A DNA stretch of 53,098 bases from Eubacteriaceae bacterium (GTDB lineage Bacteria; Bacillota; Clostridia; Lachnospirales; Lachnospiraceae): positions 1 through 53,098 of the forward strand of contig CAJTFB010000028.1 in the NCBI GenBank assembly GCA_910575665.1, in the 5' to 3' direction. The notes beneath the pieces are model-generated. The model made no database searches. It saw only the letters and a program-made list of their open reading frames with translations, and had not been told where the DNA came from. Position 1 is the first letter of the stretch. Each line of letters starts with the position of its first letter. The position numbers and the translations under genes were made by a program. Positions 17,687 to 27,405 of the stretch are shown piece by piece.

Positions 17687-19606
17687 ATGAAAACAATACA
17701 AGAAGAAAATTCAACCAAAAAAGATATACAGGCACTGCTTCCCATTCTAATCGCATTATGCCTGATTCCTCTTGTCATATTGACCAAGGACTATCAGACA
17801 GAATTCAGCAAATTTTCCTGGTTTAACAACACAGAACTCAACCAGATCGATTCCTTTGAATATGCCAAGGGTATTCTGGTCATCATTATGGGAGCCATCG
17901 CTGCAACAGTCATTGGCTTTAGCGAATACGGAAAAATTCAGAAGAAGAAACGCCTTTTTGAACATGCAGATTTAAAAGTTATTATACTATTGGCAGTATA
18001 CCTGATCATGGTAATCATCTCTTCTCTTTTCAGTGAACACTCCAATCTTGTCTTTCACGGTGGCGGATACGGACAGTGGCAGACGATGTGGGTTCTTCTA
18101 GGTTATGGAATGCTTTTTTTGTATGCATATCTTTTCATCAACTCTGAAAAAAGAGGATTGCTTACCATTAAATTTCTTATGATCACTACGGGAATACTGT
18201 CTCTGATGGGTGTTCTCCAGACGATGGGACACAATCCCCTCAGCTGGAAATGGGTACAAAATATCATTACAAGTCAAAGCAGCGTAGAAGGCATCGATTT
18301 TAAAGAGGGAGTATCCAACGTTATCCTGTCTTTCAATAATCCTAACTACGTCGGTCCCTATATAGCACTTATACTTCCTATTGCAGCAGCTTTTATTTTT
18401 CTGCAAGTATTTGATGATAAAAGAAAAGACAATGCGGCAAAAATAGCAGGAGCATTGATCCTTATTGGGCTTGTAAATACACTGATTGGATCCTCTTCCT
18501 CTGCTGGTATTATCTCCGTTCTGGCAGGTGGCATTTTGGCTCTGGTCCTGATCCTATCCGGTATATTCTGGGGAAAACAACCAGAAACAGAGGAAAAAAC
18601 AGATTTTGATGAGCAACCCCATAAAAAAAGTAAGAGGGGCCTTATTATGGGCCTTATTATTGGCTTGTGCTCCATCGCTGTGCTGATCACCGTAGGAATC
18701 TTCTCTTTTCGAAGTAGTTTATTTCAGAACACCATCAATAAACTATTGGAAGGTGGAAACGATACAAGAAATGTCGCTTCTATTGTCAATAATAAAGCAG
18801 ATGAACTAGATATTACCCTGCGGAATGATACCCGTTTCACTCTAGCGCCAAAGGTAGATGCAAATGGTCAGTTTACGATTACTGCCTATGACGACTCGAA
18901 GAAACCTATCAATATTCAGCAGACATCTGAACAGGGTATTTATACATTATCCGACGAGCGTTTTTCTATGATCACACTGGCCGTTAATAATTTTAGTATT
19001 GAGGACCAGGTATATTCTGGCTTTAAAATTAACGACGCCCCCAATCGTATCTCCTGGACTTTTGTGTTTAAGGATGGCAAGTGGAGATATTACACTCCTT
19101 TTGGAAAATTTACCCGACTTCATAAAGTGGAAAGTTTTGGATTTAAAAATTATCAGAACATTGCGAACCGTCGTGGATTTATCTGGTCACGTACTATTCC
19201 TCTGATGAAGGATTACTGGTTTAAAGGAATTGGGCCAAACGCCTTTATCATTGCCTTTCCAAATGATGACTTTGTGGGATCGAAGCGCGTAGACGACACT
19301 ACTACTCTTGTAGACAAGCCTCATAATGCTTTTCTACAGATCTATATACAGACTGGTGGAATATCTGCCTTAGCTTATGGGGGACTCTGGATTCTCTATA
19401 TGATTGGTGGAATTCGTATTTTCTGGCGCAAGAAACAATATCGTAACATTGATATGATAGGACTGGGACTTCTGGTGGGAATCTTCGCTTTTGCTGTATC
19501 GGGTATTACCAATGATACAATCATCGGCACACAGGTGATTTATTGGACATTACTGGGCACCGGATATGCGGTAAACCGCATCATCCGGTTAAAAGAACAG
19601 CAATAA
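17687..19606 (+). CDS. O-antigen-ligase/Wzy-like polysaccharide polymerase or ligase
   Basis: A 639-residue polytopic membrane protein with about eleven to twelve hydrophobic helices. The late segment GIGPNAFIIAFP, followed by DKPHNAFLQIYIQTGG, is the conserved periplasmic-loop region of O-antigen ligase/polymerase proteins; the PHN-type His is visible. Between helices, residues about 350-480 form a soluble beta-rich insert (with NDTRFTLAPKVD and WTFVFKDGKWRYY). This is unusual in length for the loop. It likely polymerises or transfers lipid-linked sugar repeats outside the membrane. The sugar transferase gene follows at 30 bases. Confidence 0.82.
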   Translation: MKTIQEENSTKKDIQALLPILIALCLIPLVILTKDYQTEFSKFSWFNNTELNQIDSFEYAKGILVIIMGAIAATVIGFSEYGKIQKKKRLFEHADLKVIILLAVYLIMVIISSLFSEHSNLVFHGGGYGQWQTMWVLLGYGMLFLYAYLFINSEKRGLLTIKFLMITTGILSLMGVLQTMGHNPLSWKWVQNIITSQSSVEGIDFKEGVSNVILSFNNPNYVGPYIALILPIAAAFIFLQVFDDKRKDNAAKIAGALILIGLVNTLIGSSSSAGIISVLAGGILALVLILSGIFWGKQPETEEKTDFDEQPHKKSKRGLIMGLIIGLCSIAVLITVGIFSFRSSLFQNTINKLLEGGNDTRNVASIVNNKADELDITLRNDTRFTLAPKVDANGQFTITAYDDSKKPINIQQTSEQGIYTLSDERFSMITLAVNNFSIEDQVYSGFKINDAPNRISWTFVFKDGKWRYYTPFGKFTRLHKVESFGFKNYQNIANRRGFIWSRTIPLMKDYWFKGIGPNAFIIAFPNDDFVGSKRVDDTTTLVDKPHNAFLQIYIQTGGISALAYGGLWILYMIGGIRIFWRKKQYRNIDMIGLGLLVGIFAFAVSGITNDTIIGTQVIYWTLLGTGYAVNRIIRLKEQQ

Positions 19607-19636
19607 CTAATACTGATATAAAAACAGAGGTGTACC

Positions 19637-21058
19637 ATGAGAAACTTTGATCCATATAAAAAGACAATTCTGTTCTTTTTATCCCTGCTCAATATCATTT
19701 TGATGACGATACTGTTTTCTTATTTCTGGTATCACTATTTTGCAGAAACGATGTACACTTTTCGATTTTACCGAAGAGGAAACTATGTCGTCATCATTTT
19801 GTATGCTGTGTTCCTCATTTTCTTTACCCGTATGTACGGCGCAATGAAAATAGGACAATTGCGTCGTATAGAGGTTATTTTATCCCAGTATCTCTCTATA
19901 TTTATTTCAAATCTGATCACATATGTTATCATTTCCCTGTTGGCATTCCGTTTTGTCAACTTAATCCCCATGCTCATTATGACGATGGGTGATTTTGTAA
20001 TTACTACTCTATGGACCTTTTTAGCAGGACGAATCTACGGACGCATTTTTAAATCCTGGAAAATTCTTCTGATCTATGGAGACCGTCCCGCCACAGACCT
20101 TGTTTATAAAGTAGAGGAGAGGCGTGACAAATATGCCATTCACGACGCCATTAACGTAAATGAAGGAATGGAGGCAATCGCTGGTAAGGTAAAAGATTTT
20201 GAAGCTGTAATCATTGGAGATATTCCTTCCCATCAAAGAAATGATGTACTTAAATTTTGCTATGGAAATGGAATTCGGGCCTATGTCATTCCAAAGATAT
20301 CCGATATCATTATGATGGGCAGTGATCGGATTCATATCTTCGATACCCCGTTTCTTCTCGCCAAAGGATATTCTCTCAGCTTTGATCAGCGCTTTATGAA
20401 GCGGGCACTGGATATCTTTCTCTCGATTCCTATGATCCTGCTCTCTTCTCCTATTATGCTCATAACTGCTGCTGCAATCAAACTCTACGACGGTGGAAGC
20501 ATACTTTACCGCCAAACTCGCTGCACCCAAGAAGGGCGAACTTTTTCCATTATCAAGTTTCGTTCTATGGTTGAAGATGCAGAAAAAGATGGAATTGCCA
20601 AATTAGCCTCCTCCCATGACACCCGCATCACTCCAGTTGGAAAACTGATTCGTTCTACCAGAATTGACGAGCTGCCTCAACTCTTTAATATTTTAAAAGG
20701 AAATATGTCCTTTGTGGGACCAAGACCTGAGCGCCCGGAGATCATAGAGGATTACCGAAAAGAAATGCCAGAATTTGAATTTCGTATGCGTGTGAAAGCA
20801 GGTCTTACGGGCTTTGCCCAAATTTATGGAAAATACAACACCGTTCCCTACGACAAACTGAAATTAGATCTTTTTTATATCGAACACTATTCTCTTTGGC
20901 TCGATATAAAGCTTATACTCATGACAATGAAAATCATATTTAAGCGAGAATCTACAGAAGGTATTGATGATAAACAGACCAATGCACTAAAAGAGATGGA
21001 CGATTCTGATGTACACCAGGTTCTCCAAGAAATTTCAAATAAAAAAAGGGGCGACTGA
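19637..21058 (+). CDS. Undecaprenyl-phosphate sugar phosphotransferase (WcaJ/RfbP type)
   Basis: The 473-residue protein has four N-terminal transmembrane helices, a nucleotide-binding-like middle domain (about 145-250) and a C-terminal bacterial sugar transferase domain. That domain starts at KRALDIFLSIP and contains FRSMVEDAEKDG, DELPQLFNIL and GPRPERPE. It should attach the first sugar phosphate to the lipid carrier at the inner face, starting synthesis of an exopolysaccharide. The upstream O-antigen-ligase-like gene would act later. The stop codon lies within the following bidirectional terminator. Sugar specificity cannot be read from sequence. Confidence 0.93.
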   Translation: MRNFDPYKKTILFFLSLLNIILMTILFSYFWYHYFAETMYTFRFYRRGNYVVIILYAVFLIFFTRMYGAMKIGQLRRIEVILSQYLSIFISNLITYVIISLLAFRFVNLIPMLIMTMGDFVITTLWTFLAGRIYGRIFKSWKILLIYGDRPATDLVYKVEERRDKYAIHDAINVNEGMEAIAGKVKDFEAVIIGDIPSHQRNDVLKFCYGNGIRAYVIPKISDIIMMGSDRIHIFDTPFLLAKGYSLSFDQRFMKRALDIFLSIPMILLSSPIMLITAAAIKLYDGGSILYRQTRCTQEGRTFSIIKFRSMVEDAEKDGIAKLASSHDTRITPVGKLIRSTRIDELPQLFNILKGNMSFVGPRPERPEIIEDYRKEMPEFEFRMRVKAGLTGFAQIYGKYNTVPYDKLKLDLFYIEHYSLWLDIKLILMTMKIIFKRESTEGIDDKQTNALKEMDDSDVHQVLQEISNKKRGD

Positions 21059-21072
21059 GAACGCCCCTTTAT
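21044..21072. terminator. Bidirectional terminator overlapping the sugar transferase stop codon
   Basis: AAAGGGGCG pairs with CGCCCCTTT around the loop ACTGAGAA, which contains the TGA stop at 21056-21058. A-rich and T-rich flanks on both sides suit termination in both directions between convergent genes. Confidence 0.8.
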
Positions 21073-21132
21073 AAAATCGCTTTCAGCGATACTTTGCACC
21101 ACAACCCAAAACTTTCCGCATTAAAAACTTTA

Positions 21133-21846
21133 TTATCGCAGAAGCACCAGTGGATTTATCGTCTCGCCCTTTTGCTTCACCTGATAATATAAGTTTGCAC
21201 CTTCCACTGAATAATACTTCGTAGGCTTGGCAATCTTGCCAATCACCTGTCCCTCACTCACTTCGTCTCCCTTGGATACGGTTACATCTTTCAGCTGACC
21301 ATAGATCACCTTAAAATCGTCGCCAATCGCCATCGTCACTGTCGTACCTGTCTCGTCATTTTTCTCTATACGTTTCACGATTCCAGCAGCACTTGCCTTT
21401 ACATCTTCTCCCACTTTACTGCCAATTATCAACGCCGGATTGGTCTTAAACTGTGACAGAGTTGGAAAAAATACAACCTTATCGGCACTGTACTCGATCA
21501 AAATATCTCCCTCCACGGGCCACAATAGTCCTGTTTCCTGGTCAAAATGAAGCCGGTCCTCAGCAGATACTTTTTTCATCGTTGTTTTTGCTTTTGGAGT
21601 TGGAGCTGGCGTTTTCTTTTTCACCTCAGATTTTACATGATCCGTTGTCGCTTCCTCCGTCTTCGGTTCCTGGGTTACTGCCGCCTCTGCCGGCGCCGTC
21701 GGCATGGGAGTTTCCTGCGCTACTGATAGATTGCCTTGATCTTTTCCGCTATCTGAAAAAACATTCATACAGATTGCGCCAAAAGCCACCAGGCACACGA
21801 TTCCGCAGATCAGCGATATATAAAATCCTTTTTCTTTATAAAACAT
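21133..21846 (-). CDS. Membrane-anchored M23-like protein with degenerate zinc site
   Basis: The 237-residue protein has one N-terminal transmembrane helix (about 8-28), a charged Thr/Pro/Lys linker (about 40-95) and a C-terminal LytM/M23-type beta fold. The fold is seen in KASAAGIVKRIEKN, VIYGQLKDVTV and GDEVSEGQVIGKI. The metal motifs are lost: the HxxxD position reads NPALIIG, and the final HLHF is NLYYQV. It is therefore probably a non-enzymatic binding protein, as Bacillus SpoIIQ is. A sporulation role is possible but not shown; no spoIID is adjacent. It stands alone, convergent with the polysaccharide genes. Confidence 0.8.
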   Translation of the reverse strand: MFYKEKGFYISLICGIVCLVAFGAICMNVFSDSGKDQGNLSVAQETPMPTAPAEAAVTQEPKTEEATTDHVKSEVKKKTPAPTPKAKTTMKKVSAEDRLHFDQETGLLWPVEGDILIEYSADKVVFFPTLSQFKTNPALIIGSKVGEDVKASAAGIVKRIEKNDETGTTVTMAIGDDFKVIYGQLKDVTVSKGDEVSEGQVIGKIAKPTKYYSVEGANLYYQVKQKGETINPLVLLR

Positions 21847-21989
21847 TTTATCACCTCAATTCAAGTTTTATCTATATTCTTGCCTGAATTCAGGTGATTA
21901 TACAATTTATAAGTAAATTACGCCTGGTAATTATTTCTGAAAACCAGGAGAAAGCGAGGTTCAAATTCGCGCCAAGACGCTAAGAAAGA

Positions 21990-22868
21990 TTAGTGCAGGA
22001 TCTTTCCATTTGCCACCTGCATCAGATGTTTCCCATAGCTTGAATTCCCATAGGAATTTGCTTCCTCAATCAGTCTATCCCTGTCAATCCATCCATTTTT
22101 ATAAGAAATTTCTTCTACTGCAGAAAGCATAATACCCTGTCTTTTTTCAATAACACGAACAAAATCACTGGCATCTGCCAAAGCATCCATCGTACCGGTA
22201 TCCAGCCAGGCAAATCCACGTCCCAATGTAACTACATTCAATTTTTCCTCTTCCAGATACATGCGGTTCAAATCTGTGATTTCCAGTTCCCCCCGCGCTG
22301 ATGGTTTTACTTTTTTAGCCAATTCTACAACCCTGTTATCATAAAAATACAGACCGGTAATACAATAATTCGATTTTGGAACCTTGGGCTTTTCCTCTAT
22401 GGATATCGCCTTTCCGTTTTTATCAAACTCCACAATACCAAAACGCTCTGGATCATCAACATAGTAGCCAAATACTGTAGCTCCTTCCTGCCTCGACGCT
22501 GCAATTCGCAGATGCTGCCCAAGCCCGCTTCCGTAAAATATATTATCTCCTAACACCATGGCACAGGAATCTCCATCTATAAACTCCTCACCAATTAAAA
22601 AGGCCTGCGCCAGCCCATCCGGACTAGGCTGTACTTTGTATTCCAAATGCATTCCAAGACGGGAACCATCTCCTAGAAGGCGTTCAAAATTTGGCAGGTC
22701 CGTCGGCGTGGAAATGATTAGAATATCCCTGATGCCTGCCAGCATTAATGTAGAGAGCGGATAATAGATCATAGGTTTATCGTAAACCGGAAGAAGCTGC
22801 TTAGAAGTCACTTTCGTCAAAGGATACAATCTTGTCCCTGATCCTCCTGCTAATATAATGCCTTTCAT
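21990..22868 (-). CDS. rfbA: Glucose-1-phosphate thymidylyltransferase
   Basis: RfbA makes dTDP-glucose from dTTP and glucose-1-phosphate, the first step to dTDP-L-rhamnose. The 292-residue protein has the nucleotide-binding [11 protein letters not shown], the [16 protein letters not shown] stretch, LGDNIFYG and the sugar-binding GLYFYDN. All are standard for the family and full length. The rest of the rhamnose genes (rfbB, C, D) are not in the window. It lies near the polysaccharide genes but on the opposite strand. A perfect palindrome lies in its 5' leader. Confidence 0.97.
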   Translation of the reverse strand: MKGIILAGGSGTRLYPLTKVTSKQLLPVYDKPMIYYPLSTLMLAGIRDILIISTPTDLPNFERLLGDGSRLGMHLEYKVQPSPDGLAQAFLIGEEFIDGDSCAMVLGDNIFYGSGLGQHLRIAASRQEGATVFGYYVDDPERFGIVEFDKNGKAISIEEKPKVPKSNYCITGLYFYDNRVVELAKKVKPSARGELEITDLNRMYLEEEKLNVVTLGRGFAWLDTGTMDALADASDFVRVIEKRQGIMLSAVEEISYKNGWIDRDRLIEEANSYGNSSYGKHLMQVANGKILH

Positions 22869-22897
22869 TTTGTCCCTCTTTTCTCTATTTTTTTATA

Positions 22898-22931
22898 GAA
22901 CTGCCACAGGCAATATTGCCTGTGGCAGTTC
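22898..22931. repeat. Perfect 34-bp palindrome upstream of rfbA
   Basis: GAACTGCCACAGGCAAT is followed directly by its exact reverse complement. It lies 30 bases before rfbA and 43 bases after the GH10 protein's stop. No U-tract follows on the minus strand, so it is not a typical intrinsic terminator; it could cap the 3' end of the upstream message or be an operator. Confidence 0.75.
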
Positions 22932-22973
22932 TGAATATCCGAATATATATAATATCCAAATTTGAAAAAACTA

Positions 22974-25379
22974 TTACTCTAATACTGGCTGCATTGTTCC
23001 GTTGTTGATGTCAATCGCCATCTGCATGAGTTTCTTATAATAAGCTGCCTGAGCCGCATTTCTGGACTCATCGTAGTTCTTGATGGTCAGCTCGGTAAAC
23101 TGAACCTGAAGTCCTAAATCTGTGAACTTAAATACAGCATTTGGGATACTGTCAGCAGTTGCCTTTTCCGTTGGAAGAAGAAGATCGTCTCTAAACTCAC
23201 TTGTACTGCTTCCAAGATAACACTGCATACCTACACCATCGATCAAATCGCCTTTTCCTCTTTCGTTTCCGAAAGCTTTGATGCTCTCAGCCAATGCACA
23301 GATCGCATCGCGCTTATTTCTCTGGAAGCAGCCAAAGTCATTATAGAAAAGTTTGATGTTAATGTCACGATTTGGATACAGCGCTTTCAGCTCATCCACT
23401 GCTTCTCTTGCAAAGAGGAAGGAATATTCTACATAATCACGTCCAATGGTATCATAGAAGAGGTTGTTATTGATCTGGATCTTACGATCATCACCCTTTT
23501 CATACTGACCATTTCCTGTATCAATTGCTTCGTTTACAACATCCCATGTGTGGATTGTTCCAGGATATTTCTCTTCGAAATACATAATTGCCTGTTTAAT
23601 AATACTTCTCAAACGCTCCAGCATAACTTCCTTACTTGCCAGTGGTTTTGTAGTATCATAGTCTTCATGGAAGAAGAATTTACAGTTTGTATCCATATTA
23701 GAATCACATACGATCGTATGTCCACGAACGCCAATACCATTCTCATACGCCCATTTAACCATATTCTCTCCACTGAAATCTTTTCTGAGAACAGGCATGC
23801 CGTCTCCATTTGCATTTGCAACCGTAGCATCCTGATCAAGAAGCCCATACAATTTCAGATCGTTGTCAATGGTCATACTTGAGAAATGTTTGTTAAGTAC
23901 AGCCTTATAACTCTCATCTTTGAAGTTCGAATTTGAAATCACACCACCAATGGTGAATCCGAACTTATCTTCTGTATTCTCATAAAGCGGAGAATATTTC
24001 AATGTCTCAGCGGACGCATCCTGTCTGTCGGAAGCAATCTCTGTGACCTTTACATCTTTAATATAGAAATCATCATGAGTTGTAGTATTTCCATACCAGT
24101 TCATACATACATAGATCTTTGCTGCATTCACTCCGTTAATGGAGTAGTTTGCTGCAAGAGTCTTCCAAGTGCCGGATGTCACTCTCTCCTGAACAAGCAT
24201 CGGTCTGTCATTTGCTTCTTCACCATTTTCATCTACAAATAGGATCTGTCCATAGAAGGCGCTACCGTTATGAGTAGGAGTATTATGTCTTACGTCAATA
24301 GAGATACGATAGTCCTTAGAAGGATCTGTGAGGTAATCTGTGATCTCAATCTGAATTCCATGCCAGTTATCTTTACGACCGGATACAAGTACAGCTGGTC
24401 CATTTCCACTGTCTGTTGGCTCCAGAGTACCAGCATCAACAACTGTTAGCTTCTGGTCTTTGTTTTCAGAGGTCGTTCTGGAATTGAAATCTACCGAGTG
24501 ATCAACCATATCAAAATATTCTTTCTTATCCCAATTCAGCTTACCAGTGGAAACAATAGATTTTACGCTCTTATCGCTGGTCTCACCAATTGTATAAAGG
24601 GAGCCCTCTGTATCGGATGAATCATCTGCCATCAGTTTCATGCCACTAAGGCTCTGAGCTGTACTCGCTGTAAACAGGTCGTGTATAGACTTAAAGCTAT
24701 CCTTTGCGTCATACCACTTTGAAAACAGTCCTGAATAAGTTCCAAACTGAGTATAATCATATCCGGTTTCCAGATATGGATTATCACGAAGTCCCCAAAT
24801 TGTAATATTACTTATCTTAGGATCTTCGATGCTGCTCTTATGCTTGATTCGCTTTTCACCAGCATTAGGAGCGGCTGTATACTCTGGTTTTGGTCCATTG
24901 TCATCTGGCGTTGCCGTTGGATTTCCCGTTGTTCCCGCAGGTGGCGTAGTTGGCGCATTCGTCGGTGCAGCAGTCGGTGCACTGGTCACATTAGGGGCAT
25001 CCGTCGCCTTTGGTGTCGCCTTCTTCACGGTAACCTGAACTTTAAGACTTGTGGCTTTTTTCTTCCCCTTTAAAGTAAGTTTCGCAGTAATCGTCGCTTT
25101 TCCCGCTTTTTTACCGGTGATAGTAAATGCTGTTTTCCCCTTTTTCTTGACGGTTGCAATCTTAGTCTTACTGGACTTAACGGTAAGCTTTTTGACAGTC
25201 TTTGCCTTTACATTTTTAATTGCTACTTTTTTGGACTTTTTAACCTCTACTGTCGCTTTTTTCGTACTAAGTGCTGGTTTTTTTGCAGCAGATGAATCTG
25301 GCGCCTGCACACCAGCCATAGTAATAGCCATAGCAGCGATCAGCGTTTTGGCTAATGCACCTTTTACATTTTTGTGCAT
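22974..25379 (-). CDS. Secreted GH10 protein with apparently permuted catalytic domain and internal CBM
   Basis: An 801-residue secreted protein: signal peptide (1-32), basic Ig-like module (33-122), Pro/Thr linker (123-175), then an unusual order. Residues 190-235 (ISNITIWGLRDNPYL, ending SFKSIHDL) match strand beta-8 and helix 8 of GH10, normally the C-terminus. A carbohydrate-binding-like beta domain follows (about 285-450, CBM22/CBM4-like). Residues 470-800 hold beta-1 to beta-7, with acid/base E617 in WDVVNEA and nucleophile E763 in FTEL. The protein ends before the place of beta-8. Subsite motifs are altered: DNDLK for ENEMK and VCDSNM for VWHSQ. Function is xylanase-like, but specificity may differ. 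Confidence 0.85.
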   Translation of the reverse strand: MHKNVKGALAKTLIAAMAITMAGVQAPDSSAAKKPALSTKKATVEVKKSKKVAIKNVKAKTVKKLTVKSSKTKIATVKKKGKTAFTITGKKAGKATITAKLTLKGKKKATSLKVQVTVKKATPKATDAPNVTSAPTAAPTNAPTTPPAGTTGNPTATPDDNGPKPEYTAAPNAGEKRIKHKSSIEDPKISNITIWGLRDNPYLETGYDYTQFGTYSGLFSKWYDAKDSFKSIHDLFTASTAQSLSGMKLMADDSSDTEGSLYTIGETSDKSVKSIVSTGKLNWDKKEYFDMVDHSVDFNSRTTSENKDQKLTVVDAGTLEPTDSGNGPAVLVSGRKDNWHGIQIEITDYLTDPSKDYRISIDVRHNTPTHNGSAFYGQILFVDENGEEANDRPMLVQERVTSGTWKTLAANYSINGVNAAKIYVCMNWYGNTTTHDDFYIKDVKVTEIASDRQDASAETLKYSPLYENTEDKFGFTIGGVISNSNFKDESYKAVLNKHFSSMTIDNDLKLYGLLDQDATVANANGDGMPVLRKDFSGENMVKWAYENGIGVRGHTIVCDSNMDTNCKFFFHEDYDTTKPLASKEVMLERLRSIIKQAIMYFEEKYPGTIHTWDVVNEAIDTGNGQYEKGDDRKIQINNNLFYDTIGRDYVEYSFLFAREAVDELKALYPNRDINIKLFYNDFGCFQRNKRDAICALAESIKAFGNERGKGDLIDGVGMQCYLGSSTSEFRDDLLLPTEKATADSIPNAVFKFTDLGLQVQFTELTIKNYDESRNAAQAAYYKKLMQMAIDINNGTMQPVLE

Positions 25380-25414
25380 AAGTAATACCTCCTTTTTTAT
25401 TAGAACTATCTTTT

Positions 25415-25452
25415 AAAAAAAGGTGCATACGCATAGGAATGCACCTTTTTTT
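25415..25452 (-). terminator. Terminator between two secreted Ig-like genes
   Basis: AAAAAAAGGTGCAT pairs with ATGCACCTTTTTTT across a 10-base loop. Both sides give U-tracts, so the 25506-27356 gene and the permuted GH10 gene are separate units. Confidence 0.9.
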
Positions 25453-25505
25453 GTTTTCAATCAGGTAACGATTTACCTACTATTTGATTGGTTTTGCAAA
25501 GTATC

Positions 25506-27356
25506 TTACTCTGCTGGCTCCTCTACTGCATCTTTCTTTGCATTCAATACAACCTTATCGATTGTAATTACAAGGTCACCATCTGTAAGTGCTACAGAAT
25601 TCTGGAAGAGAAGCTTCAACATGTTGGAACCACTTACAAGTGTCTCAAGAGAACCTTCAGCAACAATTCCTTTACCTTCTGCCAGGCTGCTTCCCTTAAT
25701 GTTGTGAACGGTCACAAGACCTGTATCAGAAGCATCCGTATTGACAAACTGCAGGGTCAGGATTCCATCATCCTCTAAGGATTCACCCTTATAGGTAGCA
25801 CTACCAAACATCGTAATGTTTTCGTAGTTAGCAAGATCTACACCCTCAATCAGTTTTGTAATATCAATGGTTCCCTTTCCTTTACCCTGTGCGGTATCCT
25901 TAGCAATGGTAACTACATTATTCTCTTTCAGCTCTAATGTAATGTCTTCGATGACAGGTTTCTCAGCAGTTACAGTAATCTGCTTTGTAAATGTGACTTT
26001 CTTATCCTTCGTTGTAGTAATCTCCACAGACACAGTCTCTACACCAGCTGCTTTTGCAGTGATGGTTGCCAGTTTAGGATCATCTGCATTTGCTTTGAGC
26101 TCAACTACATCTGTTCCACCTGTGCTCCACTTAGCTTCTTTGATATCACCAACGATAGAAGCGTTCTTCACAACAGCCTCAGCAGTTGTCTCGTCTCCTA
26201 CTGCAATGGTTCCTCTGCCAAGTGCAACAAGTCCAGCTGGAGCAATACCTTCTGTAGCATCAATCTTATCGGAAGGTTTATCATTGCCATCTGTTACACC
26301 ATTTTTGCTTAATACACGAATGTTACCAACTTTATACTCGGTATTTGCACCCTTCACTCCATCCAGGATTGCAAAAATACTAAAACGAATCTTGTTGTCT
26401 TTGAGCTCCATATCTTCAAGTATTGCTGTATCAATCTCAAGCTCCTGATCTTCCAGAAGACCGGCATTGCTGAAGCTGATTGCATACTCGTCAACGGCAA
26501 CATTTTTAATATTTGTAAACTGATTTACAGGATCCCACTCATACAGCAACTCTCCTGGGAATGCATCCAGTGAATTGTCATCTGTGCTTCCTGCAAGAAG
26601 ATATACCTTCTTATTCTCCAGGTCCCCGGCTACAGCGTCAAAATCAAATTTTACACTGTAAAGATCTTTTACAGTAGATCCCTCAGGAAGAACAACATCA
26701 AAATAGGTGTATACACTACCATATTTTGCACTCTCATTGAGAATCAGATCAGCTGTACCATTCTCATCCACATTGAAGTAAGTCAGCTTAGAAGCTGCAT
26801 CACCACCAAGCTGGATATTTTTAATCGGATTAACCTCCCATGCCGGTGTAGGTGTAGGAGTCGGTTTCTTTGTCTTTACCGGTGTCTGTGTCGTCTGTGG
26901 TACATCTGTTGTAGCCGGCGGTGTTACAACAGGTGCTGTTGTAGGTGCCGTAGTAGGAACTGCTGTAGGTGCTGTCGTCACCTTTGGTGCCGTAGCATTT
27001 TTAACTTTTACTTTCAAAGTCAGCTTTGTAGCTTTCTTCTTTCCTTTAACTGTAACTTTAACTGTAACTTTAGCATTTCCAGCCTTTTTACCAGTTACAT
27101 TAAAAGCTGTTTTTCCTTTTTTCTTTACAGTAGCAATCTTTTTGTTAGAAGTTGTTACTGCAAGTTTTTTAACCTGCTTTGCTTTAACGTTCTTAATAGT
27201 TACTTTTTTGCTCTTTCCCTTAACTACTGTTACGGACTTCGCGGAAAGCTTCGCCTTCTTAGCTGCGTCAGCTTCCGGTGCTGCAGTTCCTGCCAGAGCA
27301 ACTGTCAGGGCAACAGCCATAACTTTAGCTAAAGTTCTTTTGAAATTTCTTTTCAA
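25506..27356 (-). CDS. Secreted multidomain Ig-like protein, probable carbohydrate-binding
   Basis: The 616-residue protein has a signal peptide (about 1-32), a basic Ig-like module (33-120) closely similar to that of the neighbouring GH10 protein, and a Thr/Pro linker (120-172). A beta-rich domain follows (about 175-350, starting NPIKNIQLGGDAASK), then a BIG2-like Ig domain (about 365-470), then a final beta domain (about 475-605). No catalytic motif is seen. By position between two polysaccharide-active proteins it may bind plant cell wall. The ribosome binding site is TTAGGAGG. Family assignment of the last domains is not possible by eye. Confidence 0.75.
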   Translation of the reverse strand: MKRNFKRTLAKVMAVALTVALAGTAAPEADAAKKAKLSAKSVTVVKGKSKKVTIKNVKAKQVKKLAVTTSNKKIATVKKKGKTAFNVTGKKAGNAKVTVKVTVKGKKKATKLTLKVKVKNATAPKVTTAPTAVPTTAPTTAPVVTPPATTDVPQTTQTPVKTKKPTPTPTPAWEVNPIKNIQLGGDAASKLTYFNVDENGTADLILNESAKYGSVYTYFDVVLPEGSTVKDLYSVKFDFDAVAGDLENKKVYLLAGSTDDNSLDAFPGELLYEWDPVNQFTNIKNVAVDEYAISFSNAGLLEDQELEIDTAILEDMELKDNKIRFSIFAILDGVKGANTEYKVGNIRVLSKNGVTDGNDKPSDKIDATEGIAPAGLVALGRGTIAVGDETTAEAVVKNASIVGDIKEAKWSTGGTDVVELKANADDPKLATITAKAAGVETVSVEITTTKDKKVTFTKQITVTAEKPVIEDITLELKENNVVTIAKDTAQGKGKGTIDITKLIEGVDLANYENITMFGSATYKGESLEDDGILTLQFVNTDASDTGLVTVHNIKGSSLAEGKGIVAEGSLETLVSGSNMLKLLFQNSVALTDGDLVITIDKVVLNAKKDAVEEPAE

Positions 27357-27405
27357 AACTCTTACCTCCTAATTTTTATAGAATTTATAAAATTCCTTAA
27401 ACAGT

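Noticed and set aside
22898-22931. Intrinsic terminator for the permuted GH10 gene
   Set aside because: The stem is followed by TATAAAAAAA on the minus strand, not by T residues.
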